Under the pieces are notes generated by a model, which saw nothing but the letters and a program-made list of their open reading frames with translations, made no database searches and had not been told where the DNA came from. A stretch of 37,406 bases of DNA, from the NCBI GenBank assembly GCA_029976005.1, contig JARKOQ010000063.1:1-37406 (forward strand), read 5' to 3'. Source of the DNA: Aggregatilineales bacterium (GTDB taxonomy: Bacteria; Chloroflexota; Anaerolineae; Aggregatilineales; Ch27). Positions 1-8,052 of the stretch are shown piece by piece; position 1 is the stretch's first letter, and every line of letters begins with the position of its first letter. A program made the position numbers and the translations under genes.

Positions 1-597
1 GGCCGTGGCCCGGTCGTACTCGGCGGTCTGCTGGGCGACGATCTCGATGCCCGCGGCGGCCTCGAATACCGGGGTGGAGCCGGTCTTGCGATCCTCGGAG
101 CTGGCCGCGCCGGGGATGCCTTCCAGGACGACGATCTTGCCAGAGCCGCCCATCCGGTCGATTAGCCACTGGGCCGCCAACTGCCCAATCAGGACGTTGT
201 TGGTGCCAATGTGGCTGGTGACCAGCGAAGAAGGCACGCCACGCTGGAGGGTGATGACCGGGATGCCTGCCGCGGTGGCCTGTTCGACCACGCCCATCGC
301 GCCATCCTGGGTGGCGTTGATCAGCAGCGCGTCGATCCCTGCCGCGATCAGGTCCTCGACATCCGAAATCTGCTTTTCGAGCTGGTCGTCCGCGCTCAGT
401 ACCGTGACCTGGACGCCATGCGCCTCGGCTTCGGCGACCACGCCTTCGGCCAGGCTGCGATAGAACGGATTGCCCTGGGTGGAGACCGACATGCCGAGCA
501 GGATGGAGTCCTGTGCCGAGGATGGCGCGGACCCTGTCAGCCCGACGAGCAGAATAGCGACGGCGGCCAACCAATGAAGAAGTCGCATGTGCTTCAT
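1..597 (-). CDS. Ribose-type ABC transporter substrate-binding protein (partial, C-terminus off the left edge)
   Basis: Periplasmic-binding-protein-like component (RbsB / peripla_BP_4 type) of a sugar ABC importer; it would capture the sugar outside the membrane and hand it to the permease. The 199 visible residues begin with a basic start and a hydrophobic stretch (about residues 5-28, ending in Ala-Gln) typical of a Sec signal peptide. They continue into the family signature: MSVSTQGNPFYRSLAEG, a DLIAAGIDALLI strand-turn and an AAGIPVITLQR segment. The ATG at 595-597 is preceded by AAGGGGGA on the minus strand. A second ATG three codons in is possible. It lies downstream of the permease and ATPase genes on the same strand, the usual order when the binding protein is the most expressed member. 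Sugar specificity cannot be read from the sequence. Confidence 0.88.
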   Translation of the reverse strand, partial: MKHMRLLHWLAAVAILLVGLTGSAPSSAQDSILLGMSVSTQGNPFYRSLAEGVVAEAEAHGVQVTVLSADDQLEKQISDVEDLIAAGIDALLINATQDGAMGVVEQATAAGIPVITLQRGVPSSLVTSHIGTNNVLIGQLAAQWLIDRMGGSGKIVVLEGIPGAASSEDRKTGSTPVFEAAAGIEIVAQQTAEYDRATA

Positions 598-630
598 AGT
601 TCCCCCTTGTTACACAAGGATTCTTTTCAC

Positions 631-666
631 CCCTCGGCGGAAAGAGATGGGGCGGGGGGCCGAGGG
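631..666 (-). promoter_or_regulatory. Intergenic stem-loop between permease and binding-protein genes
   Basis: CCCTCGGC (631-638) pairs perfectly with GCCGAGGG (659-666) across a 20-nt loop. No T-tract follows on the minus strand, so it is more likely an mRNA-stabilising or processing hairpin than a terminator. Such hairpins are common between ABC permease and binding-protein genes; a role here is inferred. Confidence 0.35.
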
Positions 667-699
667 AGAGCTACACTGGAAAAGTACTCGTGGAGGAGT

Positions 700-1668
700 T
701 CATGCGGCGCTGCTCGCACGAACCCGGCGATCCACCAAAATAGCGATCAGGATGACGATCCCCTTGGCCACGGGCTGGTAGTAGGCGTTGACATTCAGCA
801 GATTGAGGCCATTGGCCAGGATGCCAATGATCAGCGCGCCCACCAGCGTTCCGATGATCCCACCCCGTCCACCGGCCAGGCTGGTGCCGCCCAATACCAC
901 GGCGGCGATGGCGTCCAACTCGTCGCCTGAGCCGAGATTGGGCTGGGCGGAGCCAAGTCGCCCGGTGAGAATCACACCGGTCAGTCCGGCCAGCAGGCCG
1001 CTGATCGCGTAGGTGGCGGCTTTGATCAGGCGCACCCGGACGCCGGATAGCCGGGCAGCTTCCTGGTTGCCGCCGATCGCGAAGATGTAGCTGCCGAACG
1101 TCGTGCGGTTGAGCACGAAGTAGACGGCGGCGTACACCAAGAACAGAATCACGATGGGGACCGGCAGCGGGCCGAATTCCCCCCGACCCAGAAAGCGGAA
1201 GTTATTGTCCATCGCCATGATGGGCGCGCCGTTGGTGTAGACCAGGGCGATGCCGCGCGCGATCGTCAGGGTGCCGAGCGTGACGATAAACGGGGCAACG
1301 TCGCCGACCGTGATGATCAGGCCGTTGGCAACCCCAAACAGCAGGCCCATGCCGATCCCCGCCAGGATTGCCATCAGCGGACTGCTCCCGGCAGCCAGGG
1401 TCCCGGCGCTGAACACGCTTGAGACCGCCAGCAGCGAACCCACCGAGAGATCGATTCCGCCCGTCAGAATGACCAGCGTCATCCCGGCCGCGACGATGGC
1501 GTTCAGTGAGGACTGGCGCACGACGTTGATCAAATTCTCGGACGTAAGGAAGCGCGGCGTGAGCAGAGACAGCAGCAGGCAGATCAAAGCCAGCACCACG
1601 ATGGGGGCGAGACTGCCCCCGATTCGCCGCCAGTTCCAGCCTTCAGTTCGTAAACGTGCCGGAAGCAT
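700..1668 (-). CDS. Ribose-type ABC transporter permease
   Basis: RbsC/BPD_transp_2 family inner-membrane permease of about 322 residues, matching the family's usual length. The sequence is a series of hydrophobic helices and carries the family hallmark GGIDLSVGSLLA near residue 75, then further helices ending in a short basic tail (DRRVRASSAA). The reading frame stays open further upstream to 1761. The start at 1666-1668 (MLPARLRTEG) gives the expected length and overlaps the ATPase gene by 26 bp, suggesting translational coupling; no strong Shine-Dalgarno is visible. It pairs with the double ATPase upstream and the binding protein downstream to form one leftward operon. Confidence 0.9.
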   Translation of the reverse strand: MLPARLRTEGWNWRRIGGSLAPIVVLALICLLLSLLTPRFLTSENLINVVRQSSLNAIVAAGMTLVILTGGIDLSVGSLLAVSSVFSAGTLAAGSSPLMAILAGIGMGLLFGVANGLIITVGDVAPFIVTLGTLTIARGIALVYTNGAPIMAMDNNFRFLGRGEFGPLPVPIVILFLVYAAVYFVLNRTTFGSYIFAIGGNQEAARLSGVRVRLIKAATYAISGLLAGLTGVILTGRLGSAQPNLGSGDELDAIAAVVLGGTSLAGGRGGIIGTLVGALIIGILANGLNLLNVNAYYQPVAKGIVILIAILVDRRVRASSAA

Positions 1669-3280
1669 AGCGAATGATGGTTTCAGCAGCGGCAGCAGGC
1701 CGTTCGAATTGCGCGACAAGACGCCCTCCATAGACGACCACCACTCGGTCGCATAGGCCAAGCAATTCCGGCAGGTCGGACGAGATCAGCAGGATCGCTT
1801 TTCCCTGCTCCACGAGCTTGCCGATCACGCTGTAGATTTCAGCGCGCGCGCCGACATCCACCCCGCGCGTTGGCTCGTCCAGAATAAGGACTTCACAGCG
1901 ACTCGCCAGCCACTTGGCCAGGACTACTTTCTGCTGGTTGCCGCCGCTCAGGGTCCGGACCACTTGAGAAAGGTGTTGAAGCCGAATGTCGATGGTCCGG
2001 ATCAACTCATTGACCAGCGCCCGCACGGCCGACCGCCGCACGACGGTCCCCCGCGCATATCTGGATAGAACCGGCAGGCTGATGTTGTCTTCCACCGAGC
2101 GATCGAGAATCAGGCCCTGCAGCTTGCGGTCTTCGGGCACCATGCCGATTCCGGCCGCGATCGCCTCCCGCGTGGAGTGGAAGTGGACCTCACGCCCCCG
2201 GACTTCGATCCTGCCCTGGCGCAGCGGATCGGCTCCGAAAATCTGGCGGGCCAGCTCCGTCCTGCCGGACCCCATGAGTCCGGCCAGGGCCACGATCTCC
2301 CTGGCGCGGACGACCAGCTCGGCGTCGTCCCCCTCCGGGCCGGGTAGGCCGCTAACGCGCAGGACAACTTCCCCCGGCTGGACCCGACTCTTGGGGTACT
2401 GCTCGGTGATGTCGCGGCCGACCATCATGTGCACCAGTTCGTCGCGGGTGACGGCCCCGATGGGCTGGGTGCCGATGACTCGCCCGTCCCGCAGCACGGT
2501 GACGCGGTTGGCCAGCTTGAAGATTTCCTCCAGCCGGTGCGAGATGTAGATGACCGTCACCCCTCGATCGCGGAGCCGCCGGACGACCTCGAACAGAGTC
2601 GCCGTCTCCTGCTCGCTGAGTGGGGCAGTGGGCTCGTCCATGATCAGGAGCCGGACGTGCCGCGAGAGCGCCTTGGCGACTTCCACAAGCTGGCGTGCCG
2701 CGATGCCCAGATCGGCGATCAGCGTCTCAGGAGAGAGATCGACACCCAGCAGGCCAAGCAGCTCGCGGCTGCGCTGGTGCATGGTCCGAAAGTCGATGAC
2801 ACCCTGGAGGGTCTGAGGTTCGTGCCCGAGGAAGATATTGCGGGCCACGCTGAGGTAGGGCACCAGGTTCAACTCCTGGTAGATGACGCTGACGCCGAGG
2901 CGCTGCATGCTGGCGGGCGAGGGTTGCTGGACCTGCTGCCCGGCAAAGGTGAGCACCCCGGAATCCGCCTGGTATGCACCGGAGAGGATTTTGATCAGCG
3001 TGGATTTCCCCGCGCCGTTTTCGCCGATCAGGGCGTGAATCTCGCCTGCCTGGATTTGGAAGTGTACGTCGTGCAGAGCCACGACGCCTGGAAAGTGCTT
3101 GGTGATGCCCTGCATTTCCAACAGGCATTCACCCGACAGGCGCTCAGACTGGGAGGTCTCCAGGGCAACTGCGGAGTAAGCGTGATCGGTATCGCGTGTC
3201 TGTTCGTCCATGGCTCGCAACGCTGAGTCACCCGGTAAGCGTGGCCGTACTTGTAGAGAATGCCTGACCATCGCTGGCAC
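1643..3280 (-). CDS. Ribose/galactose-type ABC transporter ATP-binding protein (two ATPase domains)
   Basis: RbsA/MglA-type fused double nucleotide-binding protein that powers sugar import at the membrane. The first domain (about residues 53-290) has Walker A GENGAGKST, a Walker B LLIMDEPTA and a degenerate signature. The second (about 310-545) has a degenerate Walker A (GLMGSGRTE), signature LSGGNQQKVV and Walker B LILDEPTRGVD, the usual asymmetry of this family. Three starts are possible: GTG at 3280 (GAGG five to six bases upstream, and about 14 nt from the predicted transcription start), ATG at 3271 and ATG at 3211. Homology begins near residue 53, so the first start gives an unusual N-terminal extension. 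The gene is first in the leftward importer operon, under the promoter at 3301-3329. Confidence 0.93.
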   Translation of the reverse strand: MPAMVRHSLQVRPRLPGDSALRAMDEQTRDTDHAYSAVALETSQSERLSGECLLEMQGITKHFPGVVALHDVHFQIQAGEIHALIGENGAGKSTLIKILSGAYQADSGVLTFAGQQVQQPSPASMQRLGVSVIYQELNLVPYLSVARNIFLGHEPQTLQGVIDFRTMHQRSRELLGLLGVDLSPETLIADLGIAARQLVEVAKALSRHVRLLIMDEPTAPLSEQETATLFEVVRRLRDRGVTVIYISHRLEEIFKLANRVTVLRDGRVIGTQPIGAVTRDELVHMMVGRDITEQYPKSRVQPGEVVLRVSGLPGPEGDDAELVVRAREIVALAGLMGSGRTELARQIFGADPLRQGRIEVRGREVHFHSTREAIAAGIGMVPEDRKLQGLILDRSVEDNISLPVLSRYARGTVVRRSAVRALVNELIRTIDIRLQHLSQVVRTLSGGNQQKVVLAKWLASRCEVLILDEPTRGVDVGARAEIYSVIGKLVEQGKAILLISSDLPELLGLCDRVVVVYGGRLVAQFERPAAAAETIIRYASGTFTN

Positions 3281-3293
3281 TTTAGCCTCAGTC

Positions 3294-3310
3294 GTTGGTT
3301 ATTGTACAAC
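3294..3310 (-). promoter_or_regulatory. Predicted IclR-family operator O1 at the importer promoter
   Basis: Minus-strand sequence GTTGTACAATAACCAAC. It shares the pattern GTTG-N9-CAAC, with AAT at positions 7-9, with the elements at 3364-3380 and 4222-4238. It covers the -10 box of the importer promoter, so binding there should block RNA polymerase. Assignment to the adjacent IclR protein is inferred from proximity and the threefold recurrence. Confidence 0.7.
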
Positions 3311-3329
3311 AATGTTTCTTTATTGTCAA
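3301..3329 (-). promoter_or_regulatory. Sigma70-type promoter for the ABC importer operon
   Basis: On the minus strand, TTGACA (plus-strand 3324-3329), a 17-bp spacer, then TACAAT (3301-3306). This is a perfect -35, ideal spacing and a five-of-six -10. The predicted start lies near 3294, giving a very short leader before the GTG start of the ATPase gene. Confidence 0.8.
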
Positions 3330-3344
3330 CAACACTCCTTTTCA

Positions 3345-3373
3345 TTGACAGGCGGGCGTGCCCGTTGTATAAT
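3345..3373 (+). promoter_or_regulatory. Consensus sigma70 promoter for the IclR regulator gene
   Basis: TTGACA (3345-3350), a 17-bp spacer and TATAAT (3368-3373): an exact consensus promoter facing the regulator. The -35 boxes of the two divergent promoters are only 15 bp apart. Operator O2 overlaps the -10, implying autoregulation. Confidence 0.85.
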
Positions 3374-3380
3374 GCACAAC
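3364..3380 (+). promoter_or_regulatory. Predicted IclR-family operator O2 (autoregulatory)
   Basis: GTTGTATAATGCACAAC, within a slightly longer inverted repeat CGTTGT-N7-ACAACG (3363-3381). It contains the TATAAT -10 box of the regulator's own promoter and follows the same GTTG-N9-CAAC pattern as O1 and O3. Confidence 0.72.
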
Positions 3381-3419
3381 GATTGACCGGGAAAATGTGA
3401 TGGTTAAGAGAGACAATCG

Positions 3420-4163
3420 TTGTCAGAAATCAAATCCCTTGCCCGTGGGCTGAAATTGCTGGAACTCCTGGCGCAAGCCGAGAACGGGGCCGGGATCACG
3501 GAACTGGCCGGACAGCTCGACATCGACAAAAGCAGTGCATCGCGCCTGGTTCAAACCCTGGCGAGTTATGGGTTTGCCGAGCAGGACCCGGATACGCGCC
3601 GCTACAAGCTCGGCCCGCGCATCGTGACCCTCAGCCGGACCATGCTGACCCGCATGCCGCTGCGGGACGAGGCCAAGCCCTTCCTGCGTCGCCTGATGGA
3701 GCGGACCGGCGAAGGCGCGCACCTGGCCATCCTGTCGCAGGGGGGCGCGCTGTATGTCGATCAGGTCGAGTCGCCGGCGACTCTGCGCGCCACGACGGGG
3801 GTGGGCACGGTCGCCCCGCTGCACTGCACCGCGCTGGGCAAGGCGCTGCTGGCTTTTGACGCGCACGCGCACTTTCCGACGGAGTTGAAGGCCTACACGC
3901 CCAGGACGATCACGTCCCCTGAAACGCTGCGGGTGCACCTGGATCAGACGCGGCGACAGGGGTATGCCGTCGATGACGAGGAGTACGAATACGGCGTGCG
4001 CTGTCTGGCGGTGCCCGTGTTTGATTATCGCGGGAAGGCTGTCGGCGCGATCGGAATCTCCGGTCCGGCGGGCCGGATCAGCCTGGAGCGCCTTTCCGAA
4101 CTGGCGGCCATCACGCGGACGATCGGCCAGGAGTTGACCGACCGGCTGAGTTTCAAGCCCTGA
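3420..4163 (+). CDS. IclR-family transcriptional regulator
   Basis: Homodimeric DNA-binding regulator of 247 residues, the family's normal size. The N-terminal winged helix (about residues 1-65) contains ITELAGQLDIDKSSASRLVQTL, with the recognition helix in DKSSASRLVQT. The C-terminal IclR effector domain (about 75-245) includes the conserved LHCTALGKALLAF and DDEEYEYGVRCLAVPVF segments that shape the ligand pocket. Translation should start at TTG 3420-3422, with AAGAGAGA (3406-3413) six bases upstream. ATGs a little further upstream are out of frame. It is divergent from the importer and upstream of the catabolic genes, with identical operators at all three promoters, so it is most likely the local repressor released by the imported sugar or a metabolite. 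Confidence 0.93.
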   Translation: MSEIKSLARGLKLLELLAQAENGAGITELAGQLDIDKSSASRLVQTLASYGFAEQDPDTRRYKLGPRIVTLSRTMLTRMPLRDEAKPFLRRLMERTGEGAHLAILSQGGALYVDQVESPATLRATTGVGTVAPLHCTALGKALLAFDAHAHFPTELKAYTPRTITSPETLRVHLDQTRRQGYAVDDEEYEYGVRCLAVPVFDYRGKAVGAIGISGPAGRISLERLSELAAITRTIGQELTDRLSFKP

Positions 4164-4172
4164 TTTTGAAGT

Positions 4173-4203
4173 GAGATGGCGGATTGTCCGCCATTCTCTT
4201 TTG
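4173..4203 (+). terminator. Rho-independent terminator after the IclR gene
   Basis: ATGGCGGA (4176-4183), a 3-nt loop and TCCGCCAT (4187-4194) form a perfect 8-bp stem, extendable with GAG/CTC across a bulge, followed by TCTCTTTT. It separates the regulator from the oxidoreductase gene, which then has its own promoter. Confidence 0.8.
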
Positions 4204-4231
4204 CCAATATCACGCAACGCTGTTGTGTAAT
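4201..4231 (+). promoter_or_regulatory. Probable promoter for the catabolic gene run
   Basis: TTGCCA (4201-4206) and TGTAAT (4226-4231) are separated by 19 bp, a weaker match than the two divergent promoters. Support comes mainly from the preceding terminator and from operator O3 overlying the -10. Confidence 0.5.
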
Positions 4232-4238
4232 AAGCAAC
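4222..4238 (+). promoter_or_regulatory. Predicted IclR-family operator O3 at the catabolic promoter
   Basis: GTTGTGTAATAAGCAAC, the third GTTG-N9-CAAC element, again covering the predicted -10 and ending 12 bp before the start codon of the oxidoreductase. It ties the catabolic genes to the same regulator as the importer. Confidence 0.72.
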
Positions 4239-4250
4239 AACGGAGGGAGC

Positions 4251-5318
4251 ATGGACCAACTGCGGGTGGGCTTCATAGGCACCGGACGGATCTCCGATCT
4301 GCACGCCCTGGAATATCTGGCCAACGAACGGGCGCGGATTGTGGCCGTGTGCGACACCGATCTGGAGACGGCCCGCCGGCGCGGGCGGGCCTGGGGTGTC
4401 CCTGACGATCGAATCTTCACGGATTATCACGACCTGCTGGCGCTGCCGGACGTGGACCTGGTCGAGAACCTGCTGCCCCACCACCTCCATTACCAGTCCA
4501 CGCTGGATATCGCGGCGGCCGGTAAGCACATCTCCCTCCAGAAACCGATGGCCCTCACCGTCCAGCAGGCGGACGAGATGATCGCTGCCGCCAAACAGGC
4601 GGGCGTGATCTTCAAGGTCTTCGAGAACTTCATCTTCTATCCCCCCATCCAGCGCGCCAAGGCCCTGATCGAGGCGGGCGAGATCGGCGATCCGCTGACC
4701 ATCCGCATCAAGAGCAATTCCGGGATCAGCCCCAACGAGTGGGAAATCCCCGGCACGACCTGGGCCTGGCGCTTCGATCCGCAATCGTGCGGCGGCGGGC
4801 CGCTGGTCTTCGACGATGGGCACCACAAGTTCTCGCTGGGCTGGTTCTTCATGGGAGAGATCGCGGAGGAAGTGCATGCCTGGATCGGCCAGACCGAGAT
4901 GGCGCCCGGCCTCTTCCTGGACTCTCCGGCGGCCATCACCTGGAAGTTCTCCAATAACCGCTTCGGGTTGTTCGAGGCGGTGCGTTCCGCCGAGCTGGTG
5001 ATGGACACCAACCAGTACGCGCAGGACGACCGGATCGAAGTGACCGGCACCAAGGGCGTGATCTGGATCACGCGCGGGCATGGCAAGATGCTGGATATCC
5101 CGCCCGTGATCCTGTACCGCGACCGGCAGACGCGCGCCTTCTCCGACATGCCCGTGGGTTGGGAGCACAGCTTCATCAACTCGACGCGCCACTTCATCGA
5201 CGCTTACTTCAAGGGCGAGCCGCCCAGCCTGACCGGTGAGCAGGGCCGGGATATCCTGCGCTTTGCCCTGGCGGCCCAGGAATCGGCACGGACTGGCCGC
5301 GCCGTGGCGCTGAAGTGA
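4251..5318 (+). CDS. Gfo/Idh/MocA-family NAD(P)-dependent oxidoreductase
   Basis: Sugar or polyol dehydrogenase-like enzyme of 355 residues. The Rossmann N-terminus has VGFIGTGRISD (about residues 5-15) and an acidic VCDTD after the second strand, suggesting NAD(H). The family's E-K-P motif appears as QKP (LQKPMALT, near residue 97), keeping the catalytic Lys. The C-terminal half carries a GGGPLVFDDGHHKF segment with the conserved D-x-x-x-H type catalytic residues. The ATG at 4251 follows GGAGGGAG at 4242-4249. It is first in the catabolic run and its stop overlaps a possible GTG start of the next gene. Substrate unknown: the family covers inositol, glucose, apiose and many others. Confidence 0.88.
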   Translation: MDQLRVGFIGTGRISDLHALEYLANERARIVAVCDTDLETARRRGRAWGVPDDRIFTDYHDLLALPDVDLVENLLPHHLHYQSTLDIAAAGKHISLQKPMALTVQQADEMIAAAKQAGVIFKVFENFIFYPPIQRAKALIEAGEIGDPLTIRIKSNSGISPNEWEIPGTTWAWRFDPQSCGGGPLVFDDGHHKFSLGWFFMGEIAEEVHAWIGQTEMAPGLFLDSPAAITWKFSNNRFGLFEAVRSAELVMDTNQYAQDDRIEVTGTKGVIWITRGHGKMLDIPPVILYRDRQTRAFSDMPVGWEHSFINSTRHFIDAYFKGEPPSLTGEQGRDILRFALAAQESARTGRAVALK

Positions 5319-5338
5319 GCCAGAAAGCGGGGGGACCC

Positions 5339-7138
5339 ATGAGACTGACAGGTGCGGAAATCGTAGCCGAGATGCTGATCCAGGAGGGCGTGCCCTACGC
5401 GATCGGCATTGGGGGACATGGCAATCTGCCGCTGCTGGAAGCGTTCCGCCAGCGCCGGCAGCGGATCCAGGTGATCATGCCGCGCCACGAGCAGGCGGCG
5501 GTGCACATGGCGGATGGCTACTACCGGGTGAAGGGCGAGCCGCTGGCGGTGTTCACGTCGATCGGGGCCGGCGCGTCCAATACCGCGATCGGTCTGGCGA
5601 CGGCCTACGTCGACTCGATTCCCTTGCTGCTGCTGATCGGCGAGACACATACCTACATGCGCGGCGTGGGCGTGCTCCAGGAGATCGAGCGCCAGCGCTG
5701 GTCCGATCTGCCGCGCATGCTGGAGCCGGCGGTCAAGCGGAGCTGGCACATCGACAGCGCGATCCAGCTCCCGCGCGCGGTCAGCCAGGCTTTCAACGCG
5801 ATGTGCACCGGGCGGCCCGGCCCGACCCTGATCACGCTGCCGATGGACGTGCAGGCTGCTTCGCTGGAGGTAGAGGCGCTCGATCCGCGCGCCCGGCGGC
5901 CGCACGACCGCCCGGCGGGCGATCCGGCGGCGATCCGGCAGGCGGCGGAACTGCTGCTCCAGGCCAAACGCCCGGTGATCGTGGCGGGCGGCGGGGTGAT
6001 CCTCTCCGGGGCGGAGGCTGAATTGCTGGCCCTGGCAGAGCACACCGGCGCGTGCGTGGTCAGCACCATGCAGGGCAAGAGCGCCTTTCCGGAGCATCAC
6101 CCGCTGTATGCCTGGCACATGGGCGCCAACGCCACGACCTGCGGCAATCATATGACGGTCAGCGCGGACGTGATCCTGGCGGTGGGCGTGCGCTTCGCGG
6201 ACAAGGCGACCTGCTCCTACCGGCCCGGCGAATCGTTCAGCATCCCACCGACCAAACTGATCCACGTGGACATCGATCCGTTCGAGATCGGCAAGAACTA
6301 TCCGGTGGAAGTCGGCGTGGTTGGGGACGCCAAAGCCGTGCTGGCCGGGGTGGTCGAGGCCGTCCAGGCCCTTACGCCGCCGCGCGCCTGGCAGGACAGC
6401 GCCTATACTCGCGAGATCGGCGAGCAGGTGCGGGCCTGGTTCGCCAGCAACCGCGACCTGCGCGAGGCCGACAGCACGCCCGTCACGATGGGCCGCGTGA
6501 TCACCGAGCTGCGCAAGGTCCTGCCGCAGAACGGGATCGTGCTGACTTCCTCCGGGAACGCCCAGGCCCAGGTCTTTCAGGAGATGGCCTTCAGCCGGTC
6601 GCGCACGTACATCTCCGCCGGTGGGTTCAGCACGATGGGCTGGTCCTATCCGGCGGCGCTGGGGGCCAAGCTGGCCGCGCCGGATGCGCCGGTGGTGGCC
6701 CTGATCGGCGACGGCGACTTCCTGATGACCTTCCAGGAGATCGCCACGGCGGTGCAGTATGATATCCCGGTGGTGGCGCTGGTGCTGAACAACCAGGGCT
6801 GGCAGGCCATCCGCGACTTGCAGCGGATCGCGTTCGCGGAGGACGCCGACTACGCGACCATGTTCGAGCAGGACGACCGGCCGATCACCCCGCACATCGC
6901 CAACGCGGCGGCGGCCTTCGGAGCCTATGCGGCCCGGATCACCCGCCCGGACGAGATCGGCCCGGCCCTGCGCGACGCCCTGGCGGCCAACCGCCCGGCC
7001 GTGATCGAAGTCATGGTTGATGCACGCTTCGGGACGTCCGGCGGGCAGGCGCCCGGCTGGTGGGACGTCCCGATCCCGGAGGCGTTCGAAGCGCACCACA
7101 AGGCATACGTTCAGGCCCGGCGCGAGGAGCGAGTGTAG
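5339..7138 (+). CDS. Thiamine-diphosphate-dependent enzyme, acetolactate-synthase-like
   Basis: A 599-residue three-domain ThDP enzyme (N-terminal PYR domain, central Rossmann-like domain, C-terminal PP domain). The cofactor-activating Glu is E51 in PRHEQAAVHMADGYY. The ThDP/Mg2+ motif is GDGDF (457-461) with NN at 484-485. The family includes acetolactate synthase, glyoxylate carboligase, oxo-acid decarboxylases and the IolD hydrolase; no subgroup motif I know identifies this member. I chose ATG 5339 (behind a G-rich purine run) over GTG 5315, which overlaps the previous stop and would add eight residues. No small regulatory subunit gene follows, arguing against an amino-acid biosynthetic acetolactate synthase. 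Context points to a decarboxylase, carboligase or C-C hydrolase acting on a sugar-acid intermediate. Confidence 0.85.
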   Translation: MRLTGAEIVAEMLIQEGVPYAIGIGGHGNLPLLEAFRQRRQRIQVIMPRHEQAAVHMADGYYRVKGEPLAVFTSIGAGASNTAIGLATAYVDSIPLLLLIGETHTYMRGVGVLQEIERQRWSDLPRMLEPAVKRSWHIDSAIQLPRAVSQAFNAMCTGRPGPTLITLPMDVQAASLEVEALDPRARRPHDRPAGDPAAIRQAAELLLQAKRPVIVAGGGVILSGAEAELLALAEHTGACVVSTMQGKSAFPEHHPLYAWHMGANATTCGNHMTVSADVILAVGVRFADKATCSYRPGESFSIPPTKLIHVDIDPFEIGKNYPVEVGVVGDAKAVLAGVVEAVQALTPPRAWQDSAYTREIGEQVRAWFASNRDLREADSTPVTMGRVITELRKVLPQNGIVLTSSGNAQAQVFQEMAFSRSRTYISAGGFSTMGWSYPAALGAKLAAPDAPVVALIGDGDFLMTFQEIATAVQYDIPVVALVLNNQGWQAIRDLQRIAFAEDADYATMFEQDDRPITPHIANAAAAFGAYAARITRPDEIGPALRDALAANRPAVIEVMVDARFGTSGGQAPGWWDVPIPEAFEAHHKAYVQARREERV

Positions 7139-7152
7139 GGCACGGAGGGGAT

Positions 7153-7178
7153 CGCGGCCCGGCGACCACCGGGCCGCG
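7153..7178 (+). promoter_or_regulatory. Strong intergenic stem-loop
   Basis: CGCGGCCCGG (7153-7162) and CCGGGCCGCG (7169-7178) form a perfect 10-bp stem with a 6-nt loop in the 77-bp gap before the transketolase genes. It lacks a T-tract, so an attenuating or mRNA-processing role is more likely than full termination. Confidence 0.45.
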
Positions 7179-7215
7179 TGGTTGGATTGGGTGTTGGGGT
7201 AGGAGAATCTGGCTC

Positions 7216-8052
7216 ATGCACATGCACACGGAAGCGCTGATTGGCGAGCTGCAAGAGCGCGCCCGCCAGATCCGGCTGGATACGCTGGACATGGTCTACC
7301 GGCGGCAGGCCGGCCATCCCGGCGGATCATTCTCGGCGGCGGAGATTCTGGCGGCGCTGTACTTTCACCACCTGAAGATCGATCCGGCGAATCCGGCCTG
7401 GCCGGAGCGGGATCGCTTCATCCTGAGCAAGGGCCATGCGGCGGCGGCGCTCTACGTCGCCCTGGCGCGGCGCGGGTACTTCCCGCTGGCCGACCTCGAA
7501 AAATGGGGCCATCTCGACGGCCACCTGCAAGGCCACCCGGACCGGATCAAGACGCCCGGCGTCGAGATGTCCTCCGGCTTCCTGGGGCACGGGCTGTCGA
7601 TCGGGGTGGGGATGGCCCTGGCCCAGCGTCTGGGCGGGCCGCGCTACCACGTCTACGCCCTGATGAGCGACGGCTGCATGCAGTCCGGGGTGGCCTGGGA
7701 AGGGGCATTGACGGCAGCCAAGTACCGCTGCAGCGAGGTCACGGTCATCATGGACTACAACGACGTGCAACTCGACGGCGCGGCGCACGACATCATGCCG
7801 CTGGAGCCGCTGATCGATAAGTGGAAGGCGTTCGGGTTCGCGGTGCTGGAGATCAACGGCCACAACCTGCGCCAGGTGCTGGACGCCCTGGACGAGGCGC
7901 TGGAGATCCACAGCCAGCCGACCGTGATCGTGGCCCATACGACCAAGGGCAAGGGCGTGTCCTTCATGGAGAACACCGCCCTGTGGCACGGGGCCGTCCC
8001 CAACGCCGAGCAGTACGCCCAGGCCCGCGCCGAGCTACAGGAGGGGGCATGA
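7216..8052 (+). CDS. Transketolase, N-terminal (ThDP/PP-domain) subunit
   Basis: Cofactor-binding half of a split transketolase, 278 residues, as is usual for two-gene transketolases. The GHPGGSFSAAEILAALYF and LSKGHAAAALYVAL segments are typical. The ThDP/Mg2+ loop reads MSDGCMQSGVAWEGAL instead of the canonical GDGE-x-x-EGQ-x-WEA: the Asp stays but two acidic residues are lost, which may reflect an unusual donor or acceptor. The Asn of DYNDVQLDG, which completes Mg2+ binding, is present. The ATG at 7216 is preceded by AGGAGA at 7201; ATG 7222 is an alternative. The gene overlaps the next by four bases (ATGA), so the two subunits are translationally coupled. Confidence 0.93.
   Translation: MHMHTEALIGELQERARQIRLDTLDMVYRRQAGHPGGSFSAAEILAALYFHHLKIDPANPAWPERDRFILSKGHAAAALYVALARRGYFPLADLEKWGHLDGHLQGHPDRIKTPGVEMSSGFLGHGLSIGVGMALAQRLGGPRYHVYALMSDGCMQSGVAWEGALTAAKYRCSEVTVIMDYNDVQLDGAAHDIMPLEPLIDKWKAFGFAVLEINGHNLRQVLDALDEALEIHSQPTVIVAHTTKGKGVSFMENTALWHGAVPNAEQYAQARAELQEGA

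Noticed and set aside
211..930. Rightward frame spanning the binding-protein gene, the gap and the permease end
   Set aside because: It crosses two recognised leftward genes and a hairpin; composition is antisense-like.
3395..3419. Upstream ATG codons as the IclR start
   Set aside because: They are out of frame with the helix-turn-helix coding sequence; the TTG at 3420 has a good ribosome site.
3423..5192. Long antisense frame over the IclR and oxidoreductase genes
   Set aside because: It is complementary to two recognisable genes and its product is Arg/Gly/His-rich with no motifs: a GC3-driven shadow. The same applies to the long antisense frames at 5204-7099, 22970-24538, 26522-28345, 29043-31019, 30883-34182 and 34567-36894.
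5315..7138. ThDP enzyme as sulfoacetaldehyde acetyltransferase or biosynthetic acetolactate synthase
   Set aside because: N-terminal motifs do not match Xsc as I know it, and no small regulatory subunit gene is present; left as family-level.
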